In this document: positions 24,762 to 29,271 of the stretch, piece by piece
How the letters are laid out: each line of letters starts with the position of its first letter
How positions within the stretch are numbered: the first letter of the stretch is position 1
IMG/VR virus record: IMGVR_UViG_3300023284_000545
Location: 1 to 40,959 of that record
Reading direction: 5' to 3' (one strand)
Length of the DNA stretch: 40,959 bases
DNA from: a virus
The notes under the pieces: generated by a model
What the model saw: only the letters and a program-made list of their open reading frames with translations
The model's database searches: none
What the model was told of the DNA's origin: nothing
Translations under genes and position numbers: made by a program

Positions 24762-24917
24762 ATGAAGAACGCACATACTTATTCGACAGAAACCTTTCAG
24801 CCGACGCGGCTTGAGCGGCAGCACCAACTGCTCGAAGACACGCGAATTCGGCACTCTGAGACGCTGCGCGCATTGGCCAATTTCAAGCCTGAGCGGGGCG
24901 ACGGGTGGATGAACTAG
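24762..24917 (+). CDS. Small protein, 51 aa, possibly leaderless (or ncRNA)
   Basis: A 51-residue frame (MKNAHTYSTETFQPTRLERQ...) beginning 10 nt after a perfect -10 box, with no Shine-Dalgarno. If translated it would come from a nearly leaderless mRNA. The protein is charged and helical with no recognised motif. The whole unit, from the consensus promoter to the terminator at 24942, is only about 215 nt, so an untranslated small RNA is a real alternative. Confidence 0.4.
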   Translation: MKNAHTYSTETFQPTRLERQHQLLEDTRIRHSETLRALANFKPERGDGWMN

Positions 24918-24941
24918 AGCAATCATGCTCGATCAAGGTTC

Positions 24942-24973
24942 AGCCCCCGGCAGAAATGTACGGGGGCTTTTTG
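24942..24973 (+). terminator. Intrinsic terminator before the tRNA array
   Basis: AGCCCCCG (24942-24949) pairs with CGGGGGCT (24961-24968) in an 8-bp G/C stem, followed by TTTT. It ends the short upstream transcript and isolates it from the tRNA genes. Confidence 0.85.
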
Positions 24974-24987
24974 TTACAAGAGTTTGT

Positions 24988-25063
24988 TCTGGGCAAGGCA
25001 CAAGGCGTGCCGGATGGCTGTTAACCATTGCCGAGTTAGGTTCGATTCCTAAGCCCAGAGCCA
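24988..25063 (+). tRNA. tRNA-Asn(GTT)
   Basis: Seven-bp acceptor stem TCTGGGC/GCCCAGA, anticodon loop CTGTTAA (GTT), T-arm GGTTCGATTCC and encoded CCA. First gene of the array, 15 nt after the terminator. Confidence 0.9.
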
Positions 25064-25069
25064 AGATGA

Positions 25070-25143
25070 TGCTGAGTGAACAGGCGTGTCCGTGGGGGAT
25101 CATAACCCCTATCGCGAGGGTTCGAATCCCTTCTCAGCGACCA
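25070..25143 (+). tRNA. tRNA-CAT (elongator Met or Ile2)
   Basis: Acceptor TGCTGAG/CTCAGCG, anticodon loop ATCATAA, regular T-arm and encoded CCA. The D-arm pairs poorly and is short. CAT could be Met or, if the C is lysidine-modified, Ile; the sequence does not decide. Confidence 0.75.
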
Positions 25144-25147
25144 GTGA

Positions 25148-25223
25148 CGCGGGGTGATAGCAGCGGCAGCTTGCTTGGTTCATACCCAAGAGGTCGAGGG
25201 TTCGAGTCCCTCTCCCGCAACCA
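25148..25223 (+). tRNA. Initiator tRNA-fMet(CAT)
   Basis: Opens CGCGGGGTG and ends CCGCAACCA, like bacterial initiator tRNA. It has the unpaired C1-A72 at the acceptor end and an A11-U24-type D-stem pair, both initiator hallmarks. The anticodon stem is CTTGG/CCAAG, so the three consecutive G:C pairs usual in initiators are reduced to two. Confidence 0.8.
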
Positions 25224-25228
25224 AATAT

Positions 25229-25306
25229 ATGGGATTAGCTCAGTCTGGTCAGAGCAGGGGTCTCCAAAGCCTCGTGTCAGGAGTTCGAATCTTCTATCCC
25301 ATGCCA
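25229..25306 (+). tRNA. tRNA-Trp(CCA)
   Basis: Acceptor ATGGGAT/ATCCCAT, D-stem GCTC/GAGC, anticodon loop CTCCAAA, T-arm AGTTCGAATCTT and encoded CCA. Confidence 0.9.
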
Positions 25307-25310
25307 GTAA

Positions 25311-25385
25311 CGCCGGTTCGTCCAGTGGCTAAGACACGCGGCCGATAACCGTGGAACATGGGTTCGAGTCCCATACCGGCAACCA
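25311..25385 (+). tRNA. tRNA-Ile(GAT) with unpaired first position
   Basis: Anticodon stem CGCGG/CCGTG with loop CCGATAA (GAT). If U8 is kept, the acceptor is CGCCGGT/ACCGGCA, giving a C1-A72 mismatch as in initiators. Encoded CCA follows. Confidence 0.85.
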
Positions 25386-25448
25386 AAACGGGTGAGCACT
25401 GCGGGGACGAGTGCTTCATGGCCTACGAGGCAGCAGCCGTGAAATTAT

Positions 25449-25526
25449 CTGGGATTAGCTCAGCATGGTCAGAGTGCCTGCCTTGGAAGCAGGAAGCCAT
25501 TGGTTCGAATCCAATATCCCAGACCA
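25449..25526 (+). tRNA. tRNA-Pro(TGG)
   Basis: Acceptor CTGGGAT/ATCCCAG, anticodon stem CCTGC/GCAGG with loop CTTGGAA, T-arm TTGGTTCGAATCCAA and encoded CCA. A 63-nt stretch without a recognisable gene precedes it. Confidence 0.9.
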
Positions 25527-25533
25527 AAATTAT

Positions 25534-25611
25534 GGTGGGCAATGACCAACTGGTGTTGGCTCCTGTCTGTGAAACAGGATCTGGTGGGATCGTAACCCAC
25601 TGTTCACCCCA
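25534..25611 (+). tRNA. tRNA-His(GTG)
   Basis: Includes an encoded extra G(-1) facing C73, the tRNA-His hallmark. Anticodon stem CCTGT/ACAGG with loop CTGTGAA. The T-loop (ATCGTAA) departs from the TTCGA consensus. CCA is encoded. Confidence 0.85.
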
Positions 25612-25617
25612 AAATAT

Positions 25618-25694
25618 CGGGCCTTGGTCTAGTGGACAAGGACGCCTGCCTCTCAAGTAGGAAGTCACGGGTTCGAATCCCGTAGGCCCGGCCA
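25618..25694 (+). tRNA. tRNA-Glu(CTC)
   Basis: Acceptor CGGGCCT/AGGCCCG, loop CTCTCAA (CTC), T-arm CGGGTTCGAATCCCG, encoded CCA. It is the only intact Glu tRNA here, because the TTC-type gene is split at 28809-29340. Confidence 0.9.
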
Positions 25695-25705
25695 AGACAA
25701 GTCAC

Positions 25706-25782
25706 GGGGGTGGCTCAGGGTGCAAGCTGGTTTCCCTTGCAAGGAGACTGTAGGGTGGGTTCGAGTCCCACCTCCTCCACCA
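25706..25782 (+). tRNA. tRNA-Ala(TGC)
   Basis: Anticodon loop CTTGCAA (TGC) and T-arm GTGGGTTCGAGTCCCAC with encoded CCA. The acceptor GGGGGTG/CTCCTCC has one mismatch and the position-8 base is not U, so it is less regular than its neighbours. Confidence 0.8.
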
Positions 25783-25786
25783 GAAC

Positions 25787-25958
25787 GTCGTCAGACGTAA
25801 AACGAGGCGTTACGGCACGCCTATCCTTAGAACGCCACGGTGGGATCGACCGGTAATCAGTCTAAGGAGGACTCAGTGAGCGGCAATTAGGCCCCAGCCC
25901 GTAGGATCGTCGGGTCGAGGGAGACGCCTCTTCCTTGGGTATCACTGAGAAGGACGAC
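25787..25958 (+). ncRNA. Structured non-tRNA RNA segment between tRNA-Ala and tRNA-Val
   Basis: This 172-nt stretch lacks a tRNA or ORF but contains several perfect helices: closing GTCGTC (25787-25792) with GACGAC (25953-25958); GAGGCGT (25804-25810) with ACGCCTC (25924-25930), or a local AGGCG/CGCCT alternative; CCTTAGA (25825-25831) with TCTAAGG (25861-25867); CTCAGTGA (25872-25879) with TCACTGAG (25942-25949). It would be co-transcribed with the tRNAs. No known RNA family was recognised. Confidence 0.5.
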
Positions 25959-25968
25959 AGAAGAGTAT

Positions 25969-26042
25969 ACTCGGTTAGCTGAGGGGATTAGCATCTGTTT
26001 TACACGCAGAGGACGTAGGTTCGATTCCTACACTGAGTACCA
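25969..26042 (+). tRNA. tRNA-Val(TAC)
   Basis: Acceptor ACTCGGT/ACTGAGT with one G-U pair, anticodon loop TTTACAC (TAC), T-arm GTAGGTTCGATTCCTAC, encoded CCA. Confidence 0.9.
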
Positions 26043-26047
26043 AATAT

Positions 26048-26132
26048 GCGGAGGTAAAGTCGGGGGTTCCGACAAGCGGTCTGTAACACCGTGCCTTTCG
26101 AGGGAGTGGTTCGAGTCCATACCTCCGCACCA
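26048..26132 (+). tRNA. tRNA-Tyr(GTA)
   Basis: Acceptor GCGGAGG/CCTCCGC, anticodon loop CTGTAAC (GTA), a long class II variable arm as expected for Tyr, encoded CCA. Confidence 0.9.
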
Positions 26133-26283
26133 AAATTTCTCCGAGAGTACGGCTGTAGCGGTCGGAGGGTACGGGGACAAAGGCGGATTAGGGTTACAGG
26201 GTATCTTCCCCCGCCGCGCGAACAGGACACGGCTTTTGACTAGCTAACTTGAGCCCCTGATCGCGGTTGGTTCCCCCAAACAT
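26133..26283 (+). other. Gap between tRNA-Tyr and tRNA-Arg with inverted repeats
   Basis: No gene is recognised in these 151 nt. CTCCGA (26139-26144) pairs with TCGGAG (26162-26167), and GGCGG (26182-26186) with CCGCC (26211-26215). It may be structured RNA or decayed tRNA sequence; no T-arm or CCA end is present. Confidence 0.3.
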
Positions 26284-26360
26284 GGTTTCGTGGCTCAACT
26301 GGATAGAGCACTACCCTGCGAAGGTAGAGAGTGAAGGTTCGAGTCCTTCCGGGACCACCA
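26284..26360 (+). tRNA. tRNA-Arg(GCG)
   Basis: Acceptor GGTTTCG/CGGGACC with G-U pairs, D-stem GCTC/GAGC, anticodon loop CTGCGAA (GCG), T-arm AAGGTTCGAGTCCTT, encoded CCA. Confidence 0.9.
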
Positions 26361-26366
26361 AGTTAT

Positions 26367-26470
26367 GACGCGGCCTTATCGGGAGGTAGGGAAACGGAGC
26401 TGGCCTAGGCGGCACCTGAAATGGAAGCCGTCTCGCCAGGAGATGCGCCCAGTCGTATCCTGCGTCACCG
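26367..26470 (+). ncRNA. tRNA-like structured RNA ending in ACCG
   Basis: A 7-bp acceptor-like stem, GACGCGG (26367-26373) with CTGCGTC (26460-26466), directly abuts a 5-bp T-arm-like hairpin, GATGC/GTATC (26442-26446/26455-26459), with an 8-nt loop. A discriminator-like A and then CCG follow. The middle holds a long arm, CTGGC plus GGCGGC paired with GCCGTC plus GCCAG (26400-26439), and no normal anticodon arm. The preceding spacer AGTTAT is the one used before true tRNAs here. Function unknown. Confidence 0.45.
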
Positions 26471-26475
26471 AATAT

Positions 26476-26553
26476 GCTTCCGTAGCTCATATGGAGTAGA
26501 GCGCCTGGCTTCGAACCAGGAGGTGGTGGGTTCGACTCCTACCGGGAGCACCA
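26476..26553 (+). tRNA. tRNA-Arg(TCG)
   Basis: Acceptor GCTTCCG/CGGGAGC, anticodon stem CCTGG/CCAGG with loop CTTCGAA (TCG), T-arm with TTCGACT loop, encoded CCA. Confidence 0.9.
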
Positions 26554-26558
26554 AATAT

Positions 26559-26644
26559 GGATGGTTGGCAGAGTGGTAATGCAGCAGTTTGCTAAACTGT
26601 AGTACCGAAAGGTACCGAGGGTTCGAGTCCTTCACCATCCGCCA
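26559..26644 (+). tRNA. tRNA-Ser(GCT)
   Basis: Acceptor GGATGGT/ACCATCC, anticodon loop TTGCTAA (GCT), long variable arm (GTACCGAAAGGTAC), encoded CCA. Confidence 0.9.
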
Positions 26645-26649
26645 AGTTT

Positions 26650-26701
26650 GGTATGCGCTAGCGTTAATGTGTTGATAGTCGGGGGTACGCTCCCCGCGCC
26701 A
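26650..26701 (+). pseudogene. tRNA remnant: T-arm-like hairpin plus CCA
   Basis: CGGGG (26680-26684) pairs with CCCCG (26692-26696) around a 7-nt loop GTACGCT, and CG then CCA follow directly. There is no acceptor stem, D-arm or anticodon arm of normal form. Probably a decayed or truncated tRNA. Confidence 0.35.
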
Positions 26702-26710
26702 TAGAAATAT

Positions 26711-26787
26711 GCTTCCTTGGTCTAGCGGCTTAGGACGCCCGCCTGTCACGCGGGAGGTCACGGGTTCGAATCCCGTAGGGAGCGCCA
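26711..26787 (+). tRNA. tRNA-Asp(GTC)
   Basis: Acceptor GCTTCCT/AGGGAGC, anticodon stem CCCGC/GCGGG with loop CTGTCAC (GTC), T-arm CGGGTTCGAATCCCG, encoded CCA. Confidence 0.9.
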
Positions 26788-26792
26788 GGTTT

Positions 26793-26867
26793 GCCGGGTT
26801 GGTGTAGTTGGCCGCATAACTGTTTCGTAATCAGACGGAAGGGGTTCGATTCCTCTACTCGGCACCA
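26793..26867 (+). tRNA. tRNA-Thr(CGT)
   Basis: Acceptor GCCGGGT/ACTCGGC, anticodon loop TTCGTAA (CGT) on a weak stem with mismatches at both ends, normal T-arm, encoded CCA. Confidence 0.85.
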
Positions 26868-26871
26868 TGAT

Positions 26872-26948
26872 GCCAGTCTAGTTTAATTGGCTAAAACGCC
26901 GGTTTTGTACTCCGGTAGATTTCGGTTCAAATCCGAAGGCTGGCTCCA
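26872..26948 (+). tRNA. tRNA-Thr(TGT)
   Basis: Acceptor GCCAGTC/GGCTGGC, anticodon loop TTTGTAC (TGT), T-arm TCGGTTCAAATCCGA, encoded CCA. Confidence 0.88.
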
Positions 26949-26955
26949 GTTAAAT

Positions 26956-27030
26956 GGATCAGTGGCTTGAAGGGGAAGCGGCAGACTCTTAATCTGCTAC
27001 ATGTGGGTTCGAATCCCATCTGATCCTCCA
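26956..27030 (+). tRNA. tRNA-Lys(CTT)
   Basis: Acceptor GGATCAG/CTGATCC, anticodon stem GCAGA/TCTGC with loop CTCTTAA (CTT), encoded CCA. It is nearly identical in the middle to tRNA-Lys(TTT) at 28512, which points to a duplication. Confidence 0.9.
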
Positions 27031-27045
27031 AATAAGAAAGGCAAG

Positions 27046-27561
27046 ATGATGAACACGGTACCAAAGATCGGCCTGGACTACAAGGTGATCAAGCAGTTCA
27101 TTCGGGATAGCCACCCGGAGAGCGTGGTTATGATCGGCTGCGATTCGGTTCGTAAGGCCACAGGAAAGAACAAGGCGTCCGCGCTTTACTCTACTGTGGT
27201 GGTGATCCGTAAGGCCAGTGGTGCCGGTGTGTTCCATGGCTGCAAGGTGTTCGGTGCTAGTGTTCGCTTGCCTGACTACGGCAGAGTGGTCAAGAGTGGT
27301 AAGCTGGCGAACCTGAAGCTGCGTCTGTTGCAAGAGGTGACCTTCGCGCTCGAAGCGTTCGACGGTGTACAAGAGGCCATCGAGGACCGGCCTTTTGAGA
27401 TTCATTTGGACATTGCGTCCGACCCCCGCTGGGAGAGTAACGTCGCAATGGCTGAGGCACGGGGTTACGTGCTTGGAGTGACAGGTCGTGAGCCTGAGTT
27501 CAAGCCGATTGCTCCGGCAGCAAGTTTCGCAGCAGACATGCACGCACACGGTCTGTTGTAG
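27046..27561 (+). CDS. YkuK/DUF458-like RNase H-fold protein inside the tRNA array
   Basis: A 171-residue protein flanked by tRNA-Lys and tRNA-Leu. It carries the DUF458 (YkuK-like, RNase H fold) pattern: an early acidic strand VVMIGCDSV, a strand pair STVVVIRK, the central HLDIASD and the C-terminal FKPIAPAASFAADMHAHG, which corresponds to the family's KPxxxAAxxxAD end. The acidic residues could hold catalytic metal. AAAGG precedes ATG 27046/27049. Its place among tRNAs hints at RNA processing or turnover, but this is inference; the family's function is not well established. Confidence 0.7.
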   Translation: MMNTVPKIGLDYKVIKQFIRDSHPESVVMIGCDSVRKATGKNKASALYSTVVVIRKASGAGVFHGCKVFGASVRLPDYGRVVKSGKLANLKLRLLQEVTFALEAFDGVQEAIEDRPFEIHLDIASDPRWESNVAMAEARGYVLGVTGREPEFKPIAPAASFAADMHAHGLL

Positions 27562-27568
27562 AGTAAAT

Positions 27569-27652
27569 GCTCGTATGGTGGAACGGTAGACACGCTAGGT
27601 TGAGAGCCTAGTTCTTAACGGAGTGCAGGTTCGACTCCTGCTATGAGCACCA
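27569..27652 (+). tRNA. tRNA-Leu(GAG)
   Basis: Acceptor GCTCGTA/TATGAGC, anticodon stem CTAGG/CCTAG with loop TTGAGAG (GAG), long variable arm, encoded CCA. Starts 7 nt after the YkuK-like stop codon. Confidence 0.9.
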
Positions 27653-27655
27653 AGT

Positions 27656-27726
27656 TCGCGGTCGCTTAAAGGAAAAGCGCCTCCTGAGCGGAGGAGATGC
27701 AGGGCTCGTACCTTGTCCGTGATCCA
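27656..27726 (+). pseudogene. Degenerate tRNA (anticodon perhaps GAG)
   Basis: It has an acceptor-like TCGCGG/CCGTGA with a G-U pair, a perfect D-stem CGCT/AGCG, an anticodon-like hairpin with loop CTGAGCG and encoded CCA. Only one base separates acceptor and D-stem, the T-loop is abnormal (CTCGTA), and base 37 is C. Function is doubtful. Confidence 0.5.
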
Positions 27727-27733
27727 AAGTTAT

Positions 27734-27819
27734 GTCCTGCTGGCGGAATGGCAGACGCGCCGGGTTCAAATTCCGGTCCTCGTAAGAGGGTGAAGGTTCG
27801 AGTCCTTCGTGGGACACCA
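27734..27819 (+). tRNA. tRNA-Leu(CAA)
   Basis: Acceptor GTCCTGC/GTGGGAC with G-U pairs, anticodon loop TTCAAAT (CAA), long variable arm (CCTCGTAAGAGG), encoded CCA. Confidence 0.9.
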
Positions 27820-27825
27820 AGTTAT

Positions 27826-27902
27826 GCGGGTATGGGCAAATGGTAAAGTCGCCTGGTTTAGACCCAGGAGTTTTGTAGGTTCGAATCCTACTACCCGCAC
27901 CA
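27826..27902 (+). tRNA. tRNA-Leu(TAG) with short variable loop
   Basis: Acceptor GCGGGTA/TACCCGC, anticodon stem CCTGG/CCAGG with loop TTTAGAC (TAG, reads CUA). The variable region is only about 6 nt, unlike the long arm normal for bacterial Leu tRNAs. CCA is encoded. Confidence 0.85.
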
Positions 27903-27907
27903 AATAT

Positions 27908-27997
27908 GGATAGTTGGCTGAGTGGGTTAAGGTGCTCGCCTGGAAAGCGAGTGAACTTGAAAGAGTTCCGTGGGTTCGAATCCTACACTATCCGCCA
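27908..27997 (+). tRNA. tRNA-Ser(GGA)
   Basis: Acceptor GGATAGT/ACTATCC, anticodon stem CTCGC/GCGAG with loop CTGGAAA (GGA), long variable arm, encoded CCA. Confidence 0.92.
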
Positions 27998-28003
27998 GAA
28001 TAT

Positions 28004-28101
28004 GGATGGCTAAGCCGAAAGAGTTTGGGTAACGGCAACTGTCTTGAAAACAGTAGGCCCCTAAGAGGGGTGTGTGGGTTCGAATCCTACGCCATCCGCC
28101 A
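28004..28101 (+). tRNA. tRNA-Ser(TGA)
   Basis: Acceptor GGATGGC/GCCATCC, anticodon stem ACTGT/ACAGT with loop CTTGAAA (TGA), long variable arm (GCCCCTAAGAGGGGT), encoded CCA. Confidence 0.92.
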
Positions 28102-28107
28102 AGATAT

Positions 28108-28185
28108 GCTTGGGTAGCTCAGTGGTTGTAGAGCGGTCGGTTGAAGCCCGGCGCGTCGGTGGTTCGAATCCATCTCCAAGCACCA
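28108..28185 (+). tRNA. tRNA-Phe(GAA)
   Basis: Acceptor GCTTGGG/TCCAAGC, D-stem GCTC/GAGC, anticodon stem GTCGG/CCGGC with loop TTGAAGC (GAA), encoded CCA. Confidence 0.9.
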
Positions 28186-28190
28186 ACATT

Positions 28191-28265
28191 GCCGTGGTAG
28201 CTCAGTGGCAGAGCATTCCCTTGGTATGGGAGAGGTCGAGGGTTCGAATCCTTCTCGCGGCACCA
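28191..28265 (+). tRNA. tRNA-Thr(GGT)
   Basis: Acceptor GCCGTGG/TCGCGGC, D-stem GCTC/GAGC, anticodon loop TTGGTAT (GGT), T-arm GAGGGTTCGAATCCTTC, encoded CCA. Confidence 0.9.
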
Positions 28266-28273
28266 GAATTTGT

Positions 28274-28347
28274 TGCTGGGTAGTTTAGTGGTAGAACGTC
28301 TGGCTCTGAACCAGGTAGCGAGGGTTCGAATCCTTCCCCGGCATCCA
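28274..28347 (+). tRNA. tRNA-Gln(CTG)
   Basis: Acceptor TGCTGGG/CCCGGCA with the U1-A72 pair usual for Gln, D-stem GTTT/GAAC, anticodon loop CTCTGAA (CTG), encoded CCA. Confidence 0.92.
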
Positions 28348-28348
28348 A

Positions 28349-28424
28349 CGGCGTGTAGCTCTAACGGATAGGCGCCTGCCTTCTAAGCAGGAACATGCGG
28401 GTTCGAATCCTGTCACGCCGACCA
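28349..28424 (+). tRNA. tRNA-Arg(TCT)
   Basis: Acceptor CGGCGTG/CACGCCG, anticodon stem CCTGC/GCAGG with loop CTTCTAA (TCT), T-arm with TTCGAAT loop, encoded CCA; only 1 nt separates it from tRNA-Gln. Confidence 0.9.
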
Positions 28425-28430
28425 ATTTGA

Positions 28431-28505
28431 CGGGGTATAGTTCAGTGGTAGAACTGGGCGCTCATAACGCTTTAGTCGGGGGTTCGATTCCCTCTACCCC
28501 CACCA
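28431..28505 (+). tRNA. tRNA-CAT (elongator Met or Ile2) with C1-C72
   Basis: Acceptor CGGGGTA/TACCCCC leaves C1 opposite C72. D-stem GTTC/GAAC (elongator-type U11-A24), anticodon loop CTCATAA, encoded CCA. It complements the initiator at 25148 and the other CAT tRNA at 25070. Confidence 0.85.
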
Positions 28506-28511
28506 ACATAT

Positions 28512-28586
28512 GGATCTGTGGCTTGAAGGGGAAGCGGCAGACTTTTAATCTGCTACATGTGGGTTCGAATCCCTCCAGATCCTCCA
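28512..28586 (+). tRNA. tRNA-Lys(TTT)
   Basis: Acceptor GGATCTG/CAGATCC, anticodon stem GCAGA/TCTGC with loop CTTTTAA (TTT), encoded CCA. Sister copy of tRNA-Lys(CTT) at 26956. Confidence 0.92.
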
Positions 28587-28588
28587 AT

Positions 28589-28674
28589 GCTCCTGTGGTG
28601 AAATGGCAGACGCGCCGGGTTTAAATTCCGGTTTCTGAAAAGAAGTGTGGGTTCGAATCCCTCCAGGAGCACCA
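28589..28674 (+). tRNA. tRNA-Leu(TAA)
   Basis: Acceptor GCTCCTG/CAGGAGC, anticodon loop TTTAAAT (TAA), long variable arm (TTTCTGAAAAGAAG), encoded CCA. Confidence 0.92.
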
Positions 28675-28680
28675 GTTTAT

Positions 28681-28755
28681 TGCCGGGTCGTCTAACGGTA
28701 GGACCCCTGCCTTTGAAACAGGCTAATGTTGGTTCGAGTCCAACCCCGGCATCCA
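28681..28755 (+). tRNA. tRNA-Gln(TTG)
   Basis: Acceptor TGCCGGG/CCCGGCA, anticodon loop CTTTGAA (TTG), T-arm TTGGTTCGAGTCCAA, encoded CCA. Confidence 0.92.
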
Positions 28756-28756
28756 A

Positions 28757-28808
28757 TATGTGCTCTTAAGGTAACATTAACCGGCTTTATGTGCTCTTAA
28801 GGCAACAT
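28757..28808 (+). repeat. 21-bp direct repeat upstream of split tRNA-Glu
   Basis: TATGTGCTCTTAAGGTAACAT (28757-28777) recurs at 28788-28808 with one change (T to C). The copies start 31 bp apart and lie between tRNA-Gln and the 5' fragment of tRNA-Glu. They may be duplicated tRNA spacer or a recombination scar. Confidence 0.7.
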
Positions 28809-28822
28809 GTGGCAGTCGTCTA

Positions 28823-29271
28823 ACTTTCAACGTTTGACATGAGTGAAAGTATAGTGTATAATAGAAGGTATGGTAAGAATATGCACTAAATGTAGGGAGG
28901 AAAAAACCGTTAGCGATTTCGCTTTCAGGAATAAAGCATTAGAGAAATATGCTTCAAATTGCAAACAGTGCCAGAAGGTAATGAAGGATAATCATTATCA
29001 GAAAAACAAGAATGTTTATAAGAAAAAAGCAAAACGACACAATAGAAAACAGTTAACTAGATGGCATGAATTTAAGTCAAAATTATTTTGCACAGAATGT
29101 GGAGAGCACAGAGCTGCCACTTTAGATTTTCACCATCCTAATAATGATAAGGATTTCACCCTAGCACAATTGGTTAATGGTAGATATGGATGGGGTAGGA
29201 TAATGCAAGAAGTTGAAAAATGTATTGTTTTATGTTCTAATTGCCACAGGATACTGCACGATACGGAGCGT
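28823..29271 (+). mobile_element. HNH insertion flanked by TCGTCTA direct repeats
   Basis: The segment between the two tRNA-Glu fragments carries its own consensus promoter and an HNH gene, is much more AT-rich than its surroundings, and is bounded by 7-bp TCGTCTA repeats that belong to the tRNA D-arm. There is too little non-coding sequence (about 47 nt) for a group I intron, so a mobile endonuclease gene is the best reading. Confidence 0.7.
28834..28862 (+). promoter_or_regulatory. Consensus sigma70 promoter (TTGACA-17-TATAAT)
   Basis: Both hexamers are perfect with a 17-bp spacer. ATG 28870 of the HNH gene is only 7 nt after the -10 box, so the transcript is predicted to be leaderless. 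Confidence 0.85.

Noticed and set aside
25070-25143. Second initiator tRNA
   Set aside because: It has a U1-G72 wobble rather than C1-A72, and its D-arm does not show a clear initiator pair; the better initiator is at 25148.
25386-25448. Possible tRNA between tRNA-Ile and tRNA-Pro
   Set aside because: No T-arm, CCA or acceptor pairing; only a weak hairpin.
27826-27902. Stop-codon suppressor tRNA
   Set aside because: The anticodon TAG reads the Leu codon CUA. A UAG suppressor would carry CTA. No CTA, TTA or TCA anticodon was found in the array.
25358-28624. Several short frames across the tRNA array
   Set aside because: They run through tRNA genes, with their sequence dictated by T-arm repeats.
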